The notes: a model not told the origin generated them from the sequence alone. Counted from the first letter of the stretch, positions 1 through 9,837 are shown. The stretch is DNA of 64,000 bases from Paeniglutamicibacter gangotriensis Lz1y (GCF_000348945.1 NZ_AOCK01000001.1:124001-188000), one strand, 5' to 3'. Numbers and translations: made by a program.

Positions 1-196
1 GAGTAGAAGCGCCTCGGATGCCGTGCCGCCAAGGAGCGCGGTCCGCACGGGTACTGCCGGCCTCAAACATCAGAGCGAACCTGCGCTGCAGGAACGGGCG
101 GGCCGTTTTATTGGTGGGAAATCATCTCGGAGATAAGGTTGACCTGCCTTAACAGTGGCCGCAGCCCGTGACCACCGCAGCAACCCTGAGGACACC

Positions 197-1399
197 ATGA
201 CCAGCGCCAACTCGCCACGATCGAACGAAACCACTGTGCACCAACGGATTTCCACGAGCATTTCGGAACACCGGAGCCACGTGTTGGAGCTGGCGCAGGA
301 CATCCACGCCCACCCGGAACTTGCCTTCCAGGAGCACCGGGCGGCAGCGTCCATTGCCGAGCTGCTCAGTAGTGCAGGATTTGATGTCGAGCGCGGGACC
401 AGCGACCTGCCGACCGCCTTCAGCGCAAGCATCGGCAGCGGAGATCTGACGGTGGCCATCTGCGTGGAATACGATGCGTTGCCCGGTATCGGCCACGCCT
501 GCGGGCACAACCTGATTGCCGGTGCCTCGGTCGCCGCAGCTTTGGCCCTGGTCCCGCTGGTCGACGAGCTGGGCATCACGCTCAAGGCGATCGGCACCCC
601 GGCCGAGGAACACGGCGGAGGCAAGGCGCTGATGCTGGCCCGGGGCGCCTTCGACGGGGTCGGGCTGGCCCTGATGGTCCACCCGGTGCAGGATGGCACC
701 AGCTATAACCCGGCCGGCACCTCCGCTCAAGCCGTGGGCCGCTACCGGGCGATCTTCACCGGCAAGGCCTCGCACGCGGCCGCCGCACCGCACCTGGGCA
801 TCAACGCCGGTGACGCTGCCACCCTCGCGCAGGTGGCCATGGGACTGCTGCGCCAACAGATCCCCACCGACCACCGCATCGCCTCGTTCATCGCCGAGGG
901 TGGGGTCGCGACCAACATCATTCCCGAACGCACCGTCGTCGAATTCGAATGTCGTGCCTTCACACTTCCACAATACGAGTCGCTGCTGGTGCGGGTGCGC
1001 AATTGCTTTGCCGGCGCCGCGCTGGCCACCGGCACGACGCTGGAATTCGAGGAAACCGAACCGTTGTACGAGCCGCTGCTTCAGGACGATGCGCTGGCTG
1101 CCCACTGGAGCGCCGCCATGGAATCCTTCGGTAAGGACATCACCCCCTCGGCCGGGCTGGCCGGCGGATCCACGGACATGGGCAACATTTCCCAAGTCAT
1201 CCCGTCGTTGCACCCGTGGCTATCGATCCCCGGCGCCGATGCCTCCATCCACTCCCACGCGTTCACCGCGCTGGCCAACACCGAGCAGGCCTACGAGGTG
1301 ATGTTCGAGGCGGCCCAAGCGCTGGCACGGACCGTTGCCGGTGCCGCCACCAACCCGCGGCAGCGCGAACGTTTTCGCGCTGCCGCGTACCGCCGCTGA
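197..1399 (+). CDS. M20 family amidohydrolase/aminoacylase-type metallopeptidase
   Basis: This 400-residue protein looks like an M20 (M20D-like) zinc amidohydrolase that removes an acyl or aminobenzoyl group from an amino acid in the cytosol. The metal-site motif GHACGHN is at about residues 99-105, preceded by EYDALPG; an acidic EE pair (GTPAEEHGGG) lies near 137-138, and a further HP follows near 162. The central lid/dimerisation domain and the C-terminal GGSTDMGNIS segment are also present. The start is set at ATG 197 because GAGG lies six bases upstream; an in-frame extension to 155 has no ribosome binding site. It stands alone, converging on thiE. The substrate cannot be told from sequence. 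Confidence 0.85.
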   Translation: MTSANSPRSNETTVHQRISTSISEHRSHVLELAQDIHAHPELAFQEHRAAASIAELLSSAGFDVERGTSDLPTAFSASIGSGDLTVAICVEYDALPGIGHACGHNLIAGASVAAALALVPLVDELGITLKAIGTPAEEHGGGKALMLARGAFDGVGLALMVHPVQDGTSYNPAGTSAQAVGRYRAIFTGKASHAAAAPHLGINAGDAATLAQVAMGLLRQQIPTDHRIASFIAEGGVATNIIPERTVVEFECRAFTLPQYESLLVRVRNCFAGAALATGTTLEFEETEPLYEPLLQDDALAAHWSAAMESFGKDITPSAGLAGGSTDMGNISQVIPSLHPWLSIPGADASIHSHAFTALANTEQAYEVMFEAAQALARTVAGAATNPRQRERFRAAAYRR

Positions 1400-1417
1400 G
1401 TAAGAGGGCTGCTTCGC

Positions 1418-1440
1418 AACACCTGCTGGAAAATGGTGTT
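1418..1440. terminator. weak stem-loop between convergent genes
   Basis: AACACC and GGTGTT pair over an 11-base loop in the 49 bases between the M20 gene and thiE. It could end transcription from either side. There is no clear T tract, so this is tentative. Confidence 0.3.
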
Positions 1441-1448
1441 CGGCGGAG

Positions 1449-2129
1449 CTAGTCGAGCTCGGGCAACGTCGCGAGTAATGCCTGCGCCGCAGCAGCGGGG
1501 TCATCCGCCTCGGTGATGGCACGCACCACCACAATGCGCGAGGCCCCGGCAGCGACCACCTGCTCCACATTGCCCACATCGATCCCGCCGATGGCGAACC
1601 ACGGCTTGGTCGTGCCCAGCGAGGCGGCGTGAGCAAGCATCTCCAGGCCGACCGCGGCGCGCCCGGGTTTGGTCGGGGTGGCCCACAGCGGGCCGACGCA
1701 GAAGTAGTCGGTGAGAGGGTTCGCTGCAGCCGCGGAAATCTGTAACCGGTCATGGCTGGAAAGTCCCAGGGCGACCGAAGGCCCGAGCAGCGACCTGACG
1801 CCGGGCAACGGCAGGTCCCGTTGGCCCACATGGAACACCGGCGCGCCGGTGAGCATCGCCAAGTCGGCACGGTCGTTCACCGCGAACGGTTTGCCGTATT
1901 CCTGGGCAACTTCGCGCAGCACACCGAGTAGTTCAAGTTCCTCGGCGGCATCCAGGCTCTTGTCGCGCAGCTGGATGATGTCGACCCCTCCGACGTAGGC
2001 GGCGCGCAGAAAATCGGCGAAATCCCCGCGTTCTCTCCGGGCATCGGTGCACAGGTACAGGCGCGCCGTGGCGAGGCCGGGGGCGGATAAGACGGGTGAC
2101 GCTTCATCTTCGGTGGTGATCTGGCTCAT
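1449..2129 (-). CDS. thiE: thiamine-phosphate synthase ThiE
   Basis: ThiE joins the pyrimidine (HMP-PP) and thiazole phosphate halves to give thiamine monophosphate. The 226-residue TIM-barrel protein carries the expected landmarks: [41 protein letters not shown] and the phosphate-binding IGGID segment. It is transcribed away from the thiO-thiS-thiG series, with which it shares a 143-base divergent region. No Shine-Dalgarno sequence precedes the ATG, so the message may be leaderless. Family membership is certain; the start is slightly less so. Confidence 0.95.
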   Translation of the reverse strand: MSQITTEDEASPVLSAPGLATARLYLCTDARRERGDFADFLRAAYVGGVDIIQLRDKSLDAAEELELLGVLREVAQEYGKPFAVNDRADLAMLTGAPVFHVGQRDLPLPGVRSLLGPSVALGLSSHDRLQISAAAANPLTDYFCVGPLWATPTKPGRAAVGLEMLAHAASLGTTKPWFAIGGIDVGNVEQVVAAGASRIVVVRAITEADDPAAAAQALLATLPELD

Positions 2130-2149
2130 GTCTCATAGACTAGTTCAGT

Positions 2150-2266
2150 ACCGCGGGAGCCAGGAAAGCTGGCTGAGAGGGCGCCGATTGCGCCGACCGA
2201 CAGACGCCGCCCGAAGCCTCGGGCCGCGTGGAACCTGATCCGGCTCATACCGGCGTAGGGAAGGAG
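2150..2266 (+). promoter_or_regulatory. TPP riboswitch (THI element)
   Basis: The conserved aptamer pieces are all visible in order: CGGGAGCC, GGCTGAGAGGG, then GAACCTGATCCGG, TACCGGCGTAGGGA. It lies directly upstream of thiO and the ribosome binding site AAGGAG abuts its 3' end, which fits control of translation by thiamine pyrophosphate. thiE is read from the opposite strand of the same gap, so it is not covered by this switch. Confidence 0.93.
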
Positions 2267-2272
2267 ACCTCG

Positions 2273-3493
2273 ATGTCGTGCACCCCGTCCGACCCCCTGT
2301 CCACAGATGTTGCCGTCATTGGCGGTGGAATCATCGGCCTGGGCATCGCCTTAGAAGCCCAGCGTGCCGGGCACCGCATCATGCTCATCGATCCAGAACC
2401 CGCTCGAGGCGCGACCTATGCCGCCGCCGGCATGCTGGCACCGGTCAGCGAGCTGCACTACCAAGAAGAGGACCTGCTCACCCTCACCCTGGCCTCCGCG
2501 GCCCGCTGGCCCGGGTTTGCCCGGGCATTGGCGGACGAGGGGTATCCGGACATCGGGTTCCGCACCACCCCCACGTTGGCGCTGGGCGCAAACGCGGCAG
2601 ACCGCAATGCGCTGGCGCAGTTGCGTGAGGCCCAGGCCAAACTAGGACTCGATGTTGCCCGGCTCTCCATCCGAGAGGCACGGAAACTCGAACCCCTACT
2701 CTCGCCGGACCTGGTGGCCGCGCACCTGATCGCCGAAGACCATCAGGTCGACCCGCGGGCAGTGGCAGCCGCCATCGAAGCCCGGCTCCTGGCCGCAGCC
2801 CAGCGCTCCGGGCACCGGGCCGATGAAACGGTGGTGCGCACCCGGGCAGTTGAGCTGCTGCACGAAAATCCGGCCAACACCCGGCCCCGAACCCGCGGAG
2901 TGCTGCTCGATGACGGGCGTGAGGTCCACGCCCGGGAAGTGGTGATCGCCAACGGTCTGGGGGCCACGCAGCTGGGCGGGCTGCCGGAGAACCTGATGCT
3001 GCCGTTGCGCCCGGTCCATGGAGATATCCTGCGGTTGCGCGTCCCGGAGCACCTGCGAGAGTTGTGCACCGCGACGCTGCGCGGAATGGTCCGCGGGCTT
3101 CCGGTCTATCTGGTCCCGCGAAACGACGGCACAGTGGTCATCGGGGCCACCGCGAGGGAGGACGGCCGCGATGGCGTCAACGCCGGGGCCGTGCACCAGC
3201 TACTGCGCGACGCCCAGGCATTGCTGCCCGCCGTCGCAGAACTCGAACTTCTTGAATCAACAGCCCGCGCCCGCCCCGGCACCCCGGACAATGCGCCGCT
3301 GCTGGGCCGTGTGGAAGGTCCCGACGGACGCGAGATGCCGGGGCTGCTCATAGCCACGGGATTCTTCCGCCACGGCGTGCTGCTGACCCCCATCGCGGCC
3401 CACATCATCACCGAACTACTGGCCGGGGTGAACGACCCGGCGTGGGATCGATTCCGGCCCGATCGTTTTTCACCGGCACTGCAAGAGCACTGA
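2273..3493 (+). CDS. thiO: glycine oxidase ThiO
   Basis: ThiO is an FAD enzyme that oxidises glycine to iminoacetate (dehydroglycine), one of the three substrates of ThiG in aerobic thiazole synthesis. The 406-residue protein has an N-terminal dinucleotide-binding motif (VIGGGIIG, about residues 15-22), the DAO-family core, and a C-terminal ATGFFRHGVLLTP segment typical of ThiO. ATG 2273 is preceded by AAGGAG just after the TPP riboswitch; the longer frame would start inside the aptamer and is rejected. thiS follows after 28 bases, so the genes form one operon. Confidence 0.93.
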   Translation: MSCTPSDPLSTDVAVIGGGIIGLGIALEAQRAGHRIMLIDPEPARGATYAAAGMLAPVSELHYQEEDLLTLTLASAARWPGFARALADEGYPDIGFRTTPTLALGANAADRNALAQLREAQAKLGLDVARLSIREARKLEPLLSPDLVAAHLIAEDHQVDPRAVAAAIEARLLAAAQRSGHRADETVVRTRAVELLHENPANTRPRTRGVLLDDGREVHAREVVIANGLGATQLGGLPENLMLPLRPVHGDILRLRVPEHLRELCTATLRGMVRGLPVYLVPRNDGTVVIGATAREDGRDGVNAGAVHQLLRDAQALLPAVAELELLESTARARPGTPDNAPLLGRVEGPDGREMPGLLIATGFFRHGVLLTPIAAHIITELLAGVNDPAWDRFRPDRFSPALQEH

Positions 3494-3521
3494 CCATCAA
3501 CACTTCACCCCAGGAGAATCC

Positions 3522-3761
3522 ATGAGCACCATCGAACTCAACGGCGCCACCCACCCGTTGGCCTCCGGAAGCACCCTCGCCGGCCTGGTCGCCGAAGTCA
3601 CCGGCCGCGAACTGCTACCCAGCGGCAAGCCGGCCGACGGCGGCCGACTCGGGGTGGCGGTGGCCCGCAACTCCGGAATCGTGCCGCGCAGCCTGTGGTC
3701 CGCCACGGCCCTCGAGGTCAACGACGACATCGAGATCGTCACCGCAGTCCAGGGCGGCTGA
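3522..3761 (+). CDS. thiS: sulfur carrier protein ThiS
   Basis: ThiS is the ubiquitin-fold sulfur carrier whose C-terminal glycine is adenylated and converted to a thiocarboxylate, delivering sulfur to ThiG. The protein is 79 residues and ends in the required Gly-Gly (TAVQGG). It is a little longer than the usual 65-70 because of an insert rich in Gly/Asp around residue 40. A good ribosome binding site (AGGAG) precedes ATG. It sits between thiO and thiG, with the likely activating enzyme three genes downstream. Confidence 0.93.
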   Translation: MSTIELNGATHPLASGSTLAGLVAEVTGRELLPSGKPADGGRLGVAVARNSGIVPRSLWSATALEVNDDIEIVTAVQGG

Positions 3762-4616
<855 letters not shown>

Positions 4617-4641
4617 ACACCGGAACTCGAAGGAGCACACC

Positions 4642-5301
4642 ATGCCCGCACCAGACGTTCTGACCACGGAACAAGTCCACTCCAACCTCACCGCGCTGCC
4701 GCAGTGGCGTTACGGGCTTGGCGCGCTGCGCACCGTGCTGAAGTGCGAGTCATCGGCCTCCGCGCTGGCCTTGTTCTCCACCATCGGTGCACTGGCCCAG
4801 GAAGCAAACCACCACCCCGACGTCGACTGGCGCTATGACACCTTGTTCATCACGCTGACCTCGCACGACGCCGGCAGCAAGGTGACCACGCGCGATGCCG
4901 CGCTGGCCCGGTCGATCTCCGCCGAAGCGCTCAACGCCGGGGCCACTGCCCGCCCGGAGCTGCTGCGTACCGTGGAGATCGCCCTCGATACCGATGATGT
5001 GGAGGCCATCTCGGAAACCTGGCGCACGGCGCTGGGCTACAAGCGGCAGGGAGACGGCAGCCTCACCGACCCGTTTGGCCGCGGCCCGGCACTCTGGTTC
5101 CAGGAAACCACCACCCCGAACGTCAACCGCTTCCACCTGGATGTCACGGTGCCCTATAGCGAAAGCGCGCCCATCTTGGCGACACTGGCTGGCGGTGGGG
5201 CAGCACTGGATGACGGGGCGGCCCCCAGCTTCGTGGTGGCCACCGATACACAGGGAAACCGGTTATGCATCTGCACCGAGCATGACCGCGAAGTCGACTA
5301 A
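4642..5301 (+). CDS. pterin-4a-carbinolamine dehydratase/VOC (glyoxalase-like) fusion
   Basis: The 219-residue protein has two parts. Residues 1 to about 100 match the 4a-hydroxytetrahydrobiopterin dehydratase (PhhB/DCoH) fold: LPQWRY near the start, then HHPDVDWRYDTLFITLTSHDAG with the catalytic His-His and a VTTRD-LA-I tail. The remainder is a glyoxalase-like (VOC) domain (VEIALDTDDVEAISETWRTALGYK, ending in GNRLCICTEHD). ATG 4642 has AAGGAG seven bases upstream; the longer frame runs inside thiG. Its 25-base spacing from thiG makes it part of the thiamine operon, although no thiamine role is known to me for this fusion. The joint function is undetermined. Confidence 0.85.
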   Translation: MPAPDVLTTEQVHSNLTALPQWRYGLGALRTVLKCESSASALALFSTIGALAQEANHHPDVDWRYDTLFITLTSHDAGSKVTTRDAALARSISAEALNAGATARPELLRTVEIALDTDDVEAISETWRTALGYKRQGDGSLTDPFGRGPALWFQETTTPNVNRFHLDVTVPYSESAPILATLAGGGAALDDGAAPSFVVATDTQGNRLCICTEHDREVD

Positions 5302-5353
5302 CCGATCGGTGGCAGGACAGATGATCCACAATTTTGTCAGGAGCTAAGACTCG

Positions 5354-6556
5354 TTGAGTCAAGGAATGATCAAAAAAAGTATTCTGCGGTTGCCGCCCCT
5401 GGTGGAGCCCGGGCCGGAGCTCCCGGCGGAAGAACTTGAGCGTTACTCACGCCATATGCTCATGCCGGAAATCGGGCTGACCGGGCAGCGCAGGCTGCGC
5501 AATGCCAAGGTACTGGTCATCGGCGCAGGGGGTCTCGGCTCGCCGGCACTGCTGTATTTGGCTGCGGCTGGCATCGGAACCTTGGGCATCATCGATGATG
5601 ATTCGGTGGAGCTGAGCAACCTGCAGCGCCAGGTGATCCACGGCGTAGACGACATTGGCCGGATGAAGCTGGATTCCGCCCGCGACTCGATCGCCGAGAT
5701 CAACCCGGGCGTGCTCACCGTGTTGCACCGGGTGCGGCTGGATACGAGCAATGCGTTGGAGATCTTCGCCGACTATGACGTGATCCTGGACGGGGCCGAC
5801 AACTTCGCCACCCGTTACCTGGTCAACGACGCCGCAGCGCTGCTGGGCAAACCCTATGTATGGGGTTCGATCCTGCGTTTCGACGGGCAAGTCAGCGTCT
5901 TTTGGGCCAAGCACGGCCCGAACTATCGTGACCTCTACCCGGACCCGCCGGCACCGGGCATGGTTCCTTCCTGTGCCGAGGGTGGAGTCTTTGGGATGCT
6001 CTGCGCCTCCATCGGGGCCATGATGGTCACCGAGACCGTCAAGCTGATCACGGGTGTCGGGGAAACGCTGCTGGGCAGGCTGTTGGTCTTCGACGCCCTC
6101 ACCTCCCGCTGGCGGGAACTGCAGATCGCCCAGGACCCGGAGACCGAACCCATCACCGAACTGATCGACTACGAAATTTTCTGCGGAATCCCGGCGGCCG
6201 GTGATAGAACCGCCGCGGATGAGGCAGTGATCTCGGTCGCTGAATTGGTTGCCCGCTTGCTCCAACGCCAGACCGGGGAGGAGGACTTCATCCTGATCGA
6301 TGTGCGCGAACCGGTGGAGTTCGAAATTTCACGGATCCCCGGGTCCGTATTGGTTCCGCTGGCCGGCATCAAGGACGCATCTGCGCTGGCCGGGATCCCG
6401 CGCGGTGTGCCACTAATCCTGCACTGCAAGTCGGGTGTGCGGTCCGCAGACGCGTGGGAATCCCTGCGTGCCGCCGGATACTCAGAGGTCGTGCATCTGT
6501 CCGGTGGGATCGAGGCCTGGCTGTCAGCGGGAAGTTCGGCCCTAAAATTAGAGTGA
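5354..6556 (+). CDS. moeZ: MoeZ/MoeB/ThiF-type adenylyltransferase with C-terminal rhodanese domain
   Basis: This 400-residue E1-like enzyme adenylates the Gly-Gly terminus of small sulfur carriers and transfers persulfide sulfur from its own rhodanese domain. Visible are the ATP-binding GAGGLGSPALLYL (about residues 57-69), IDDDSVELSNLQRQ, the GADNFATRYLVND loop, the cysteine in VPSCAEGG, and a rhodanese domain (about 295-395) with active-site loop HCKSGVRS. Downstream of thiS/thiG it probably serves as ThiF; in actinobacteria MoeZ also serves MoaD and CysO. TTG 5354 has AGGAG ten bases upstream; ATG 5366 is an alternative. Its 3' end overlaps the opposite-strand gene by nine bases. Confidence 0.9.
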   Translation: MSQGMIKKSILRLPPLVEPGPELPAEELERYSRHMLMPEIGLTGQRRLRNAKVLVIGAGGLGSPALLYLAAAGIGTLGIIDDDSVELSNLQRQVIHGVDDIGRMKLDSARDSIAEINPGVLTVLHRVRLDTSNALEIFADYDVILDGADNFATRYLVNDAAALLGKPYVWGSILRFDGQVSVFWAKHGPNYRDLYPDPPAPGMVPSCAEGGVFGMLCASIGAMMVTETVKLITGVGETLLGRLLVFDALTSRWRELQIAQDPETEPITELIDYEIFCGIPAAGDRTAADEAVISVAELVARLLQRQTGEEDFILIDVREPVEFEISRIPGSVLVPLAGIKDASALAGIPRGVPLILHCKSGVRSADAWESLRAAGYSEVVHLSGGIEAWLSAGSSALKLE

Positions 6557-6820
6557 CTCCAGCTCGGAGCGAATCTCTTCGATGTGGTCCACGATCTTGC
6601 GGCGTTCGCCCTGCGTCCAGCGTCGAGCCTGCATGTCGAGGACGGCACGGGCAGGGCTCTCTTCCACGTTCAGTATTGTTTCCAGGACATGAGAAGCCTC
6701 TTCTGCGGTTTCCGCTGATTCAATGGCCGTGAACACCTCCTCGCGCCGGTCAATGGCCTGGACCAGGGCTTCAAGGATTTTCAACACTTCAAGGGTATTT
6801 TCGCGGCGGTTGGGTTCCAT
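6548..6820 (-). CDS. small free-standing protein resembling the GyrA/ParC coiled-coil dimer gate
   Basis: A 90-residue, highly charged, helical protein. Its sequence follows the segment of DNA gyrase subunit A around the long coiled coil: [21 protein letters not shown] (compare GyrA 'ILEGLLIALDNIDEVIALI'), then [12 protein letters not shown], then [18 protein letters not shown] (compare 'AILDMRLQRLTGLEREKI'). There is no catalytic tyrosine, no DNA-binding winged helix and no C-terminal beta-propeller. I infer a gyrase-derived or gyrase-interacting protein; function unknown. It is a single gene, convergent with moeZ. Confidence 0.7.
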   Translation of the reverse strand: MEPNRRENTLEVLKILEALVQAIDRREEVFTAIESAETAEEASHVLETILNVEESPARAVLDMQARRWTQGERRKIVDHIEEIRSELESL

Positions 6821-7041
6821 ACCGCCATCATTCCATGCGGCCAGGGCATCGCAGGGGACTGCCTGGACCGGTGAATTTCTGCCGGTCAGAGGGCAGCCGA
6901 ATGCGTTACAGACAACTGCGGGCGGACCCGTCTAGAATGGCTAAGGTGCCGGAACATACACTGCATGAAGCCGGCGACCAGGGACGGGCGTCAAAGAATG
7001 AATGCCTGCCCCAGCACAACCCCTCCAGGAGATCCCGCCTT

Positions 7042-7464
7042 ATGCAGCGCACCATGTTCAAGTCCAAGATCCACCGCGCCACGGTCACCCATGCCGACCT
7101 GCACTACGTCGGATCCGTGACCATTGACGCGGATCTGCTCGATGCCGCCGACATCCTCCCCGGAGAGCTCGTCTCGATCGTCGACGTCACCAACGGTGCC
7201 CGGCTGGAGACCTACACGATTGCCGGAGAACGCGGTTCCGGGGTCATTGGCATCAACGGCGCCGCAGCGCACCTGGTCAACATCGGAGATCTGGTCATCA
7301 TCATCACCTATGCCTCCATGACCAACGCCGAGGCCCGTGCCTACAAGCCTTCGGTGGTTCACGTGGATGAACGCAACGCCATCCGCGCGTTGGGCAGCGA
7401 TCCGGCCGAGGCCGTGGCCGACGGCCTGGAAACCCCGCCTTTCGCCATCTTCGTCGACGCCTGA
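7042..7464 (+). CDS. panD: aspartate 1-decarboxylase PanD (pro-enzyme)
   Basis: PanD decarboxylates aspartate to beta-alanine for pantothenate and CoA. It is made as an inactive pro-protein that cleaves itself to expose a pyruvoyl group. The 140-residue sequence starts [25 protein letters not shown], with the self-cleavage site at Gly24-Ser25 and the catalytic Lys9, Tyr22 and the downstream INGAAA motif. ATG 7042 follows AGGAGA; the longer frame lacks support. A TAGAAT box at 6933-6938 may be its promoter -10. The fatty-acid ligase gene begins 48 bases after its stop. Confidence 0.95.
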   Translation: MQRTMFKSKIHRATVTHADLHYVGSVTIDADLLDAADILPGELVSIVDVTNGARLETYTIAGERGSGVIGINGAAAHLVNIGDLVIIITYASMTNAEARAYKPSVVHVDERNAIRALGSDPAEAVADGLETPPFAIFVDA

Positions 7465-7512
7465 GCCCTCCCGGAATAGCTGTAAGGCCCCGGTTCGCGG
7501 CATGATGGAACC

Positions 7513-9201
7513 ATGGAAAACACTGCAACGCACCCCTGGGCCAAGAACTACCAGCCGGGCGTTCCGGCCGAGATTGAGCTCCCCACCGAATCGCTGAGCG
7601 TGATGTTCGAGCGATCCGTGAAAGAAGCGGGGGACAGCCCCGCAACCGAGTTCTTCGGTCGCCGCACCAGCTACCGCGAGCTTGGCGAGCAGGTTGAACG
7701 CGCCGCCGAAGGGTTGCGCTTACTCGGGGTGCGCGCCGGAGACCGCGTGGCACTGATCCTGCCCAACTGCCCACAGCACGTCATTGCCTTCTACGCGGTG
7801 CTGCGCCTGGGTGCCGTGGTCGTGGAACACAACCCGCTGTACACCTCGCGCGAACTGCGCCACCAATTCGAGGACCATCAGGCCCGCATCGTCATCGCCT
7901 GGGACAAGGCAGCAGAAGCGGTGCGCCAGTTCCCGAAGGACGTGCGCATCGACACCGTCATCTCGGTGAATCTGCTCGAAGCCTTCCCCACGGTTAAGCG
8001 CCTGGCACTGAACCTGCCGGTGAAAAAGCTCCGCGCTTCCAAGGCCGCGCTGACCGCTGCCGCCCCGGGGACCATGCCCTTCAAAGATCTGCTCAAGGCC
8101 GAACGGATCGATACCGCGTACCCGCGTCCCACAGTTCAGGACCTGGCGGTCATCCAGTACACCTCGGGGACCACTGGCAATCCCAAGGGCGCCATGCTCA
8201 CCCACTTCAACCTGTACTCCAACGCACTGCAGGGCGAGGCCTGGATGGCCGGGGCAAAGGAACGCGAGGAAATCCTCTACGCGATCCTGCCGATGTTCCA
8301 CGCGTTCGGGATGACCTTGTACCTGACCTTCGGAGTGAAAAAGCAGGGCCTGCTGGTGCTCTTCCCGAAATTCGACCCCGACTTGATCCTGGCTGCGATG
8401 AAGAAGTCCCCGGCCACCGTGTACTGCGCCGTCCCGCCGATCTACGAGCGCACCGCGATGGCCGCGAAGGAAAAGGGCGTGTCGCTGCGTTCGGCGAAGT
8501 ACTGCATTTCTGGGGCAATGAACCTGCCGGACCACGTGGTCGAACTCTGGGAGTCGGTATCCGGCGGACTGCTGGTGGAGGGCTACGGGATGACCGAGTC
8601 CTCCCCGGTGGCCTTGGGCAATCCCTTCCACCCAACCCGCCGCACCGGAACCATTGGGGTGCCGTTCCCCTCCACCTTGATGAAGGTCGTGGACCTTCAC
8701 GATCCCTCGCTCGAGGTGGCCCAGGGCGAGCCCGGCGAACTTTTGCTCAAGGGGCCGCAGGTGTTCTGCGGATACTGGAACAACCCCGAGGAAACCGCCA
8801 AGACCCTGACGGCCGAGGGGTGGCTGCACACCGGGGACGTGGTGACCGTGGATGCGGACGGGTTCACCACGATCGTGGACAGGGCGAAGGAACTGATCAT
8901 CACCGGAGGGTTCAACGTCTCGCCCACCGAGGTGGAGACCGTGTTGCGGGCGCACCCGGATGTCAAGGATGCTGCGGTGTTCGGCAAGGAGCTGGAACGC
9001 GGCGGTGAAATGGTGGTCGCCGCCGTTGAGCTTGAACCTGGCACCGCACTGGACGAAGCCGGTATGCGTGAGCATTGCCGAACCCAGCTGGCAAGCTACA
9101 AGGTCCCCAAACGGATCGTGGCCATTGACGACCTGCCGCGTTCGATGCTCGGCAAGATCCTGCGCAAGCAGGTCAGGGAACTGGCCACTCCGGGCCTGTA
9201 G
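7513..9201 (+). CDS. long-chain fatty-acid--CoA ligase (FadD-like)
   Basis: The 562-residue protein is an ANL-superfamily acyl-CoA synthetase that activates a carboxylic acid through an acyl-adenylate. The AMP-binding P-loop YTSGTTGNPKGAML (about residues 216-229), the GYGMTESSP motif (about 357-365), the hinge TGDVVTVDADGFTTIVDRAKELI, and the C-terminal catalytic lysine in MLGKILRKQ are all present. Length and motif order match FadD long/medium-chain ligases; chain-length preference cannot be told. It lies 48 bases downstream of panD, so the two may be co-transcribed, linking CoA precursor supply to CoA use. Confidence 0.9.
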   Translation: MENTATHPWAKNYQPGVPAEIELPTESLSVMFERSVKEAGDSPATEFFGRRTSYRELGEQVERAAEGLRLLGVRAGDRVALILPNCPQHVIAFYAVLRLGAVVVEHNPLYTSRELRHQFEDHQARIVIAWDKAAEAVRQFPKDVRIDTVISVNLLEAFPTVKRLALNLPVKKLRASKAALTAAAPGTMPFKDLLKAERIDTAYPRPTVQDLAVIQYTSGTTGNPKGAMLTHFNLYSNALQGEAWMAGAKEREEILYAILPMFHAFGMTLYLTFGVKKQGLLVLFPKFDPDLILAAMKKSPATVYCAVPPIYERTAMAAKEKGVSLRSAKYCISGAMNLPDHVVELWESVSGGLLVEGYGMTESSPVALGNPFHPTRRTGTIGVPFPSTLMKVVDLHDPSLEVAQGEPGELLLKGPQVFCGYWNNPEETAKTLTAEGWLHTGDVVTVDADGFTTIVDRAKELIITGGFNVSPTEVETVLRAHPDVKDAAVFGKELERGGEMVVAAVELEPGTALDEAGMREHCRTQLASYKVPKRIVAIDDLPRSMLGKILRKQVRELATPGL

Positions 9202-9368
9202 CTCGGGAGCGTGGGCGGCGACCGCACCGCCATCGCTTCGTGGAATCGGAACGGTGCGATGTTGCTGCCCGAGAGCGGAGCGATTTCTCGCGTCGATCCT
9301 TGCCTGATGCGCTTGGTCGGGCATAGGTTTGGGTTGTTGCTGGACGTTTTTCCTTGGGGGGAGAAGCT

Positions 9369-9626
9369 ATGGATCACTATGAATGCTTGGGGGTGGGGCG
9401 CACCGCGTCGCCGCACCAGATCAATGCCTCCGCCAGGCTGGCGCTCTGGCGCAATGGAACCAACGCCTGGGAGAGCCGGCGGATCATGGCCGCATGGTTT
9501 ATCGTGGGGGACCCGAACCGCCGGTTCGATTACGACTTCTGGCTGCTGTGCAACCCGGCGCCGGGGGAACAGTACCTGCCGGTGGAGCTGAAGCCCTCCC
9601 CGCAACAGGTTCCCGAAGCCGATTAG
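9369..9626 (+). CDS. small J-domain-like protein lacking the HPD motif
   Basis: An 85-residue protein that begins MDHYECLGVGRTASPHQINASARLA and continues to VGDPNRRFDYDFW. This follows the DnaJ J-domain pattern (DYYEVLGV..ASPEEIKKAYRxLA ... L.DP..R..YD) with helix I, the second helix start and the final DP-RR-YD turn, but the diagnostic HPD tripeptide between helices II and III is missing and replaced by RNGTNAW. It probably cannot stimulate Hsp70. ATG 9369 is preceded by GGGGGAGA. It lies next to the heat-shock-regulated clp gene, which may be coincidence. Confidence 0.65.
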   Translation: MDHYECLGVGRTASPHQINASARLALWRNGTNAWESRRIMAAWFIVGDPNRRFDYDFWLLCNPAPGEQYLPVELKPSPQQVPEAD

Positions 9627-9790
9627 ATTCCCGCGGCGGGTCCGCCGCCGAGGAGGCACACCGTGCCGCTGAGGCGGGTCTGCGCAGGGCAAACCGTTCT
9701 CTGGAGACCGTTGCGATGTACCGCAGGAACGAGCGATTTCCTAGGTGGCCGACCCCGTGAGGGCTCCCCGGAAGCACTGAAGCCGAGATC

Positions 9791-9827
9791 CAACGGGGGC
9801 GGGCGAGATTTCCTCCCGCCCCCGTTG
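9791..9827. terminator. strong bidirectional stem-loop terminator
   Basis: CAACGGGGGCGGG and its perfect complement CCCGCCCCCGTTG form a 13-bp stem with an 11-base loop, placed ten bases beyond the stop of the minus-strand clp gene and 165 bases after the J-domain-like gene. It probably serves both convergent genes. Confidence 0.8.
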
Positions 9828-9837
9828 CATCGATCGG

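Noticed and set aside
1-196. end of an upstream gene (GAGTAG at the very start)
   Set aside because: Only two codons would be inside the window, so nothing can be supported.
7720-9324. 534-codon open frame on the minus strand
   Set aside because: It lies fully antisense to the acyl-CoA ligase, whose motifs are unmistakable; frames of this size are expected as shadows in GC-rich codon use.
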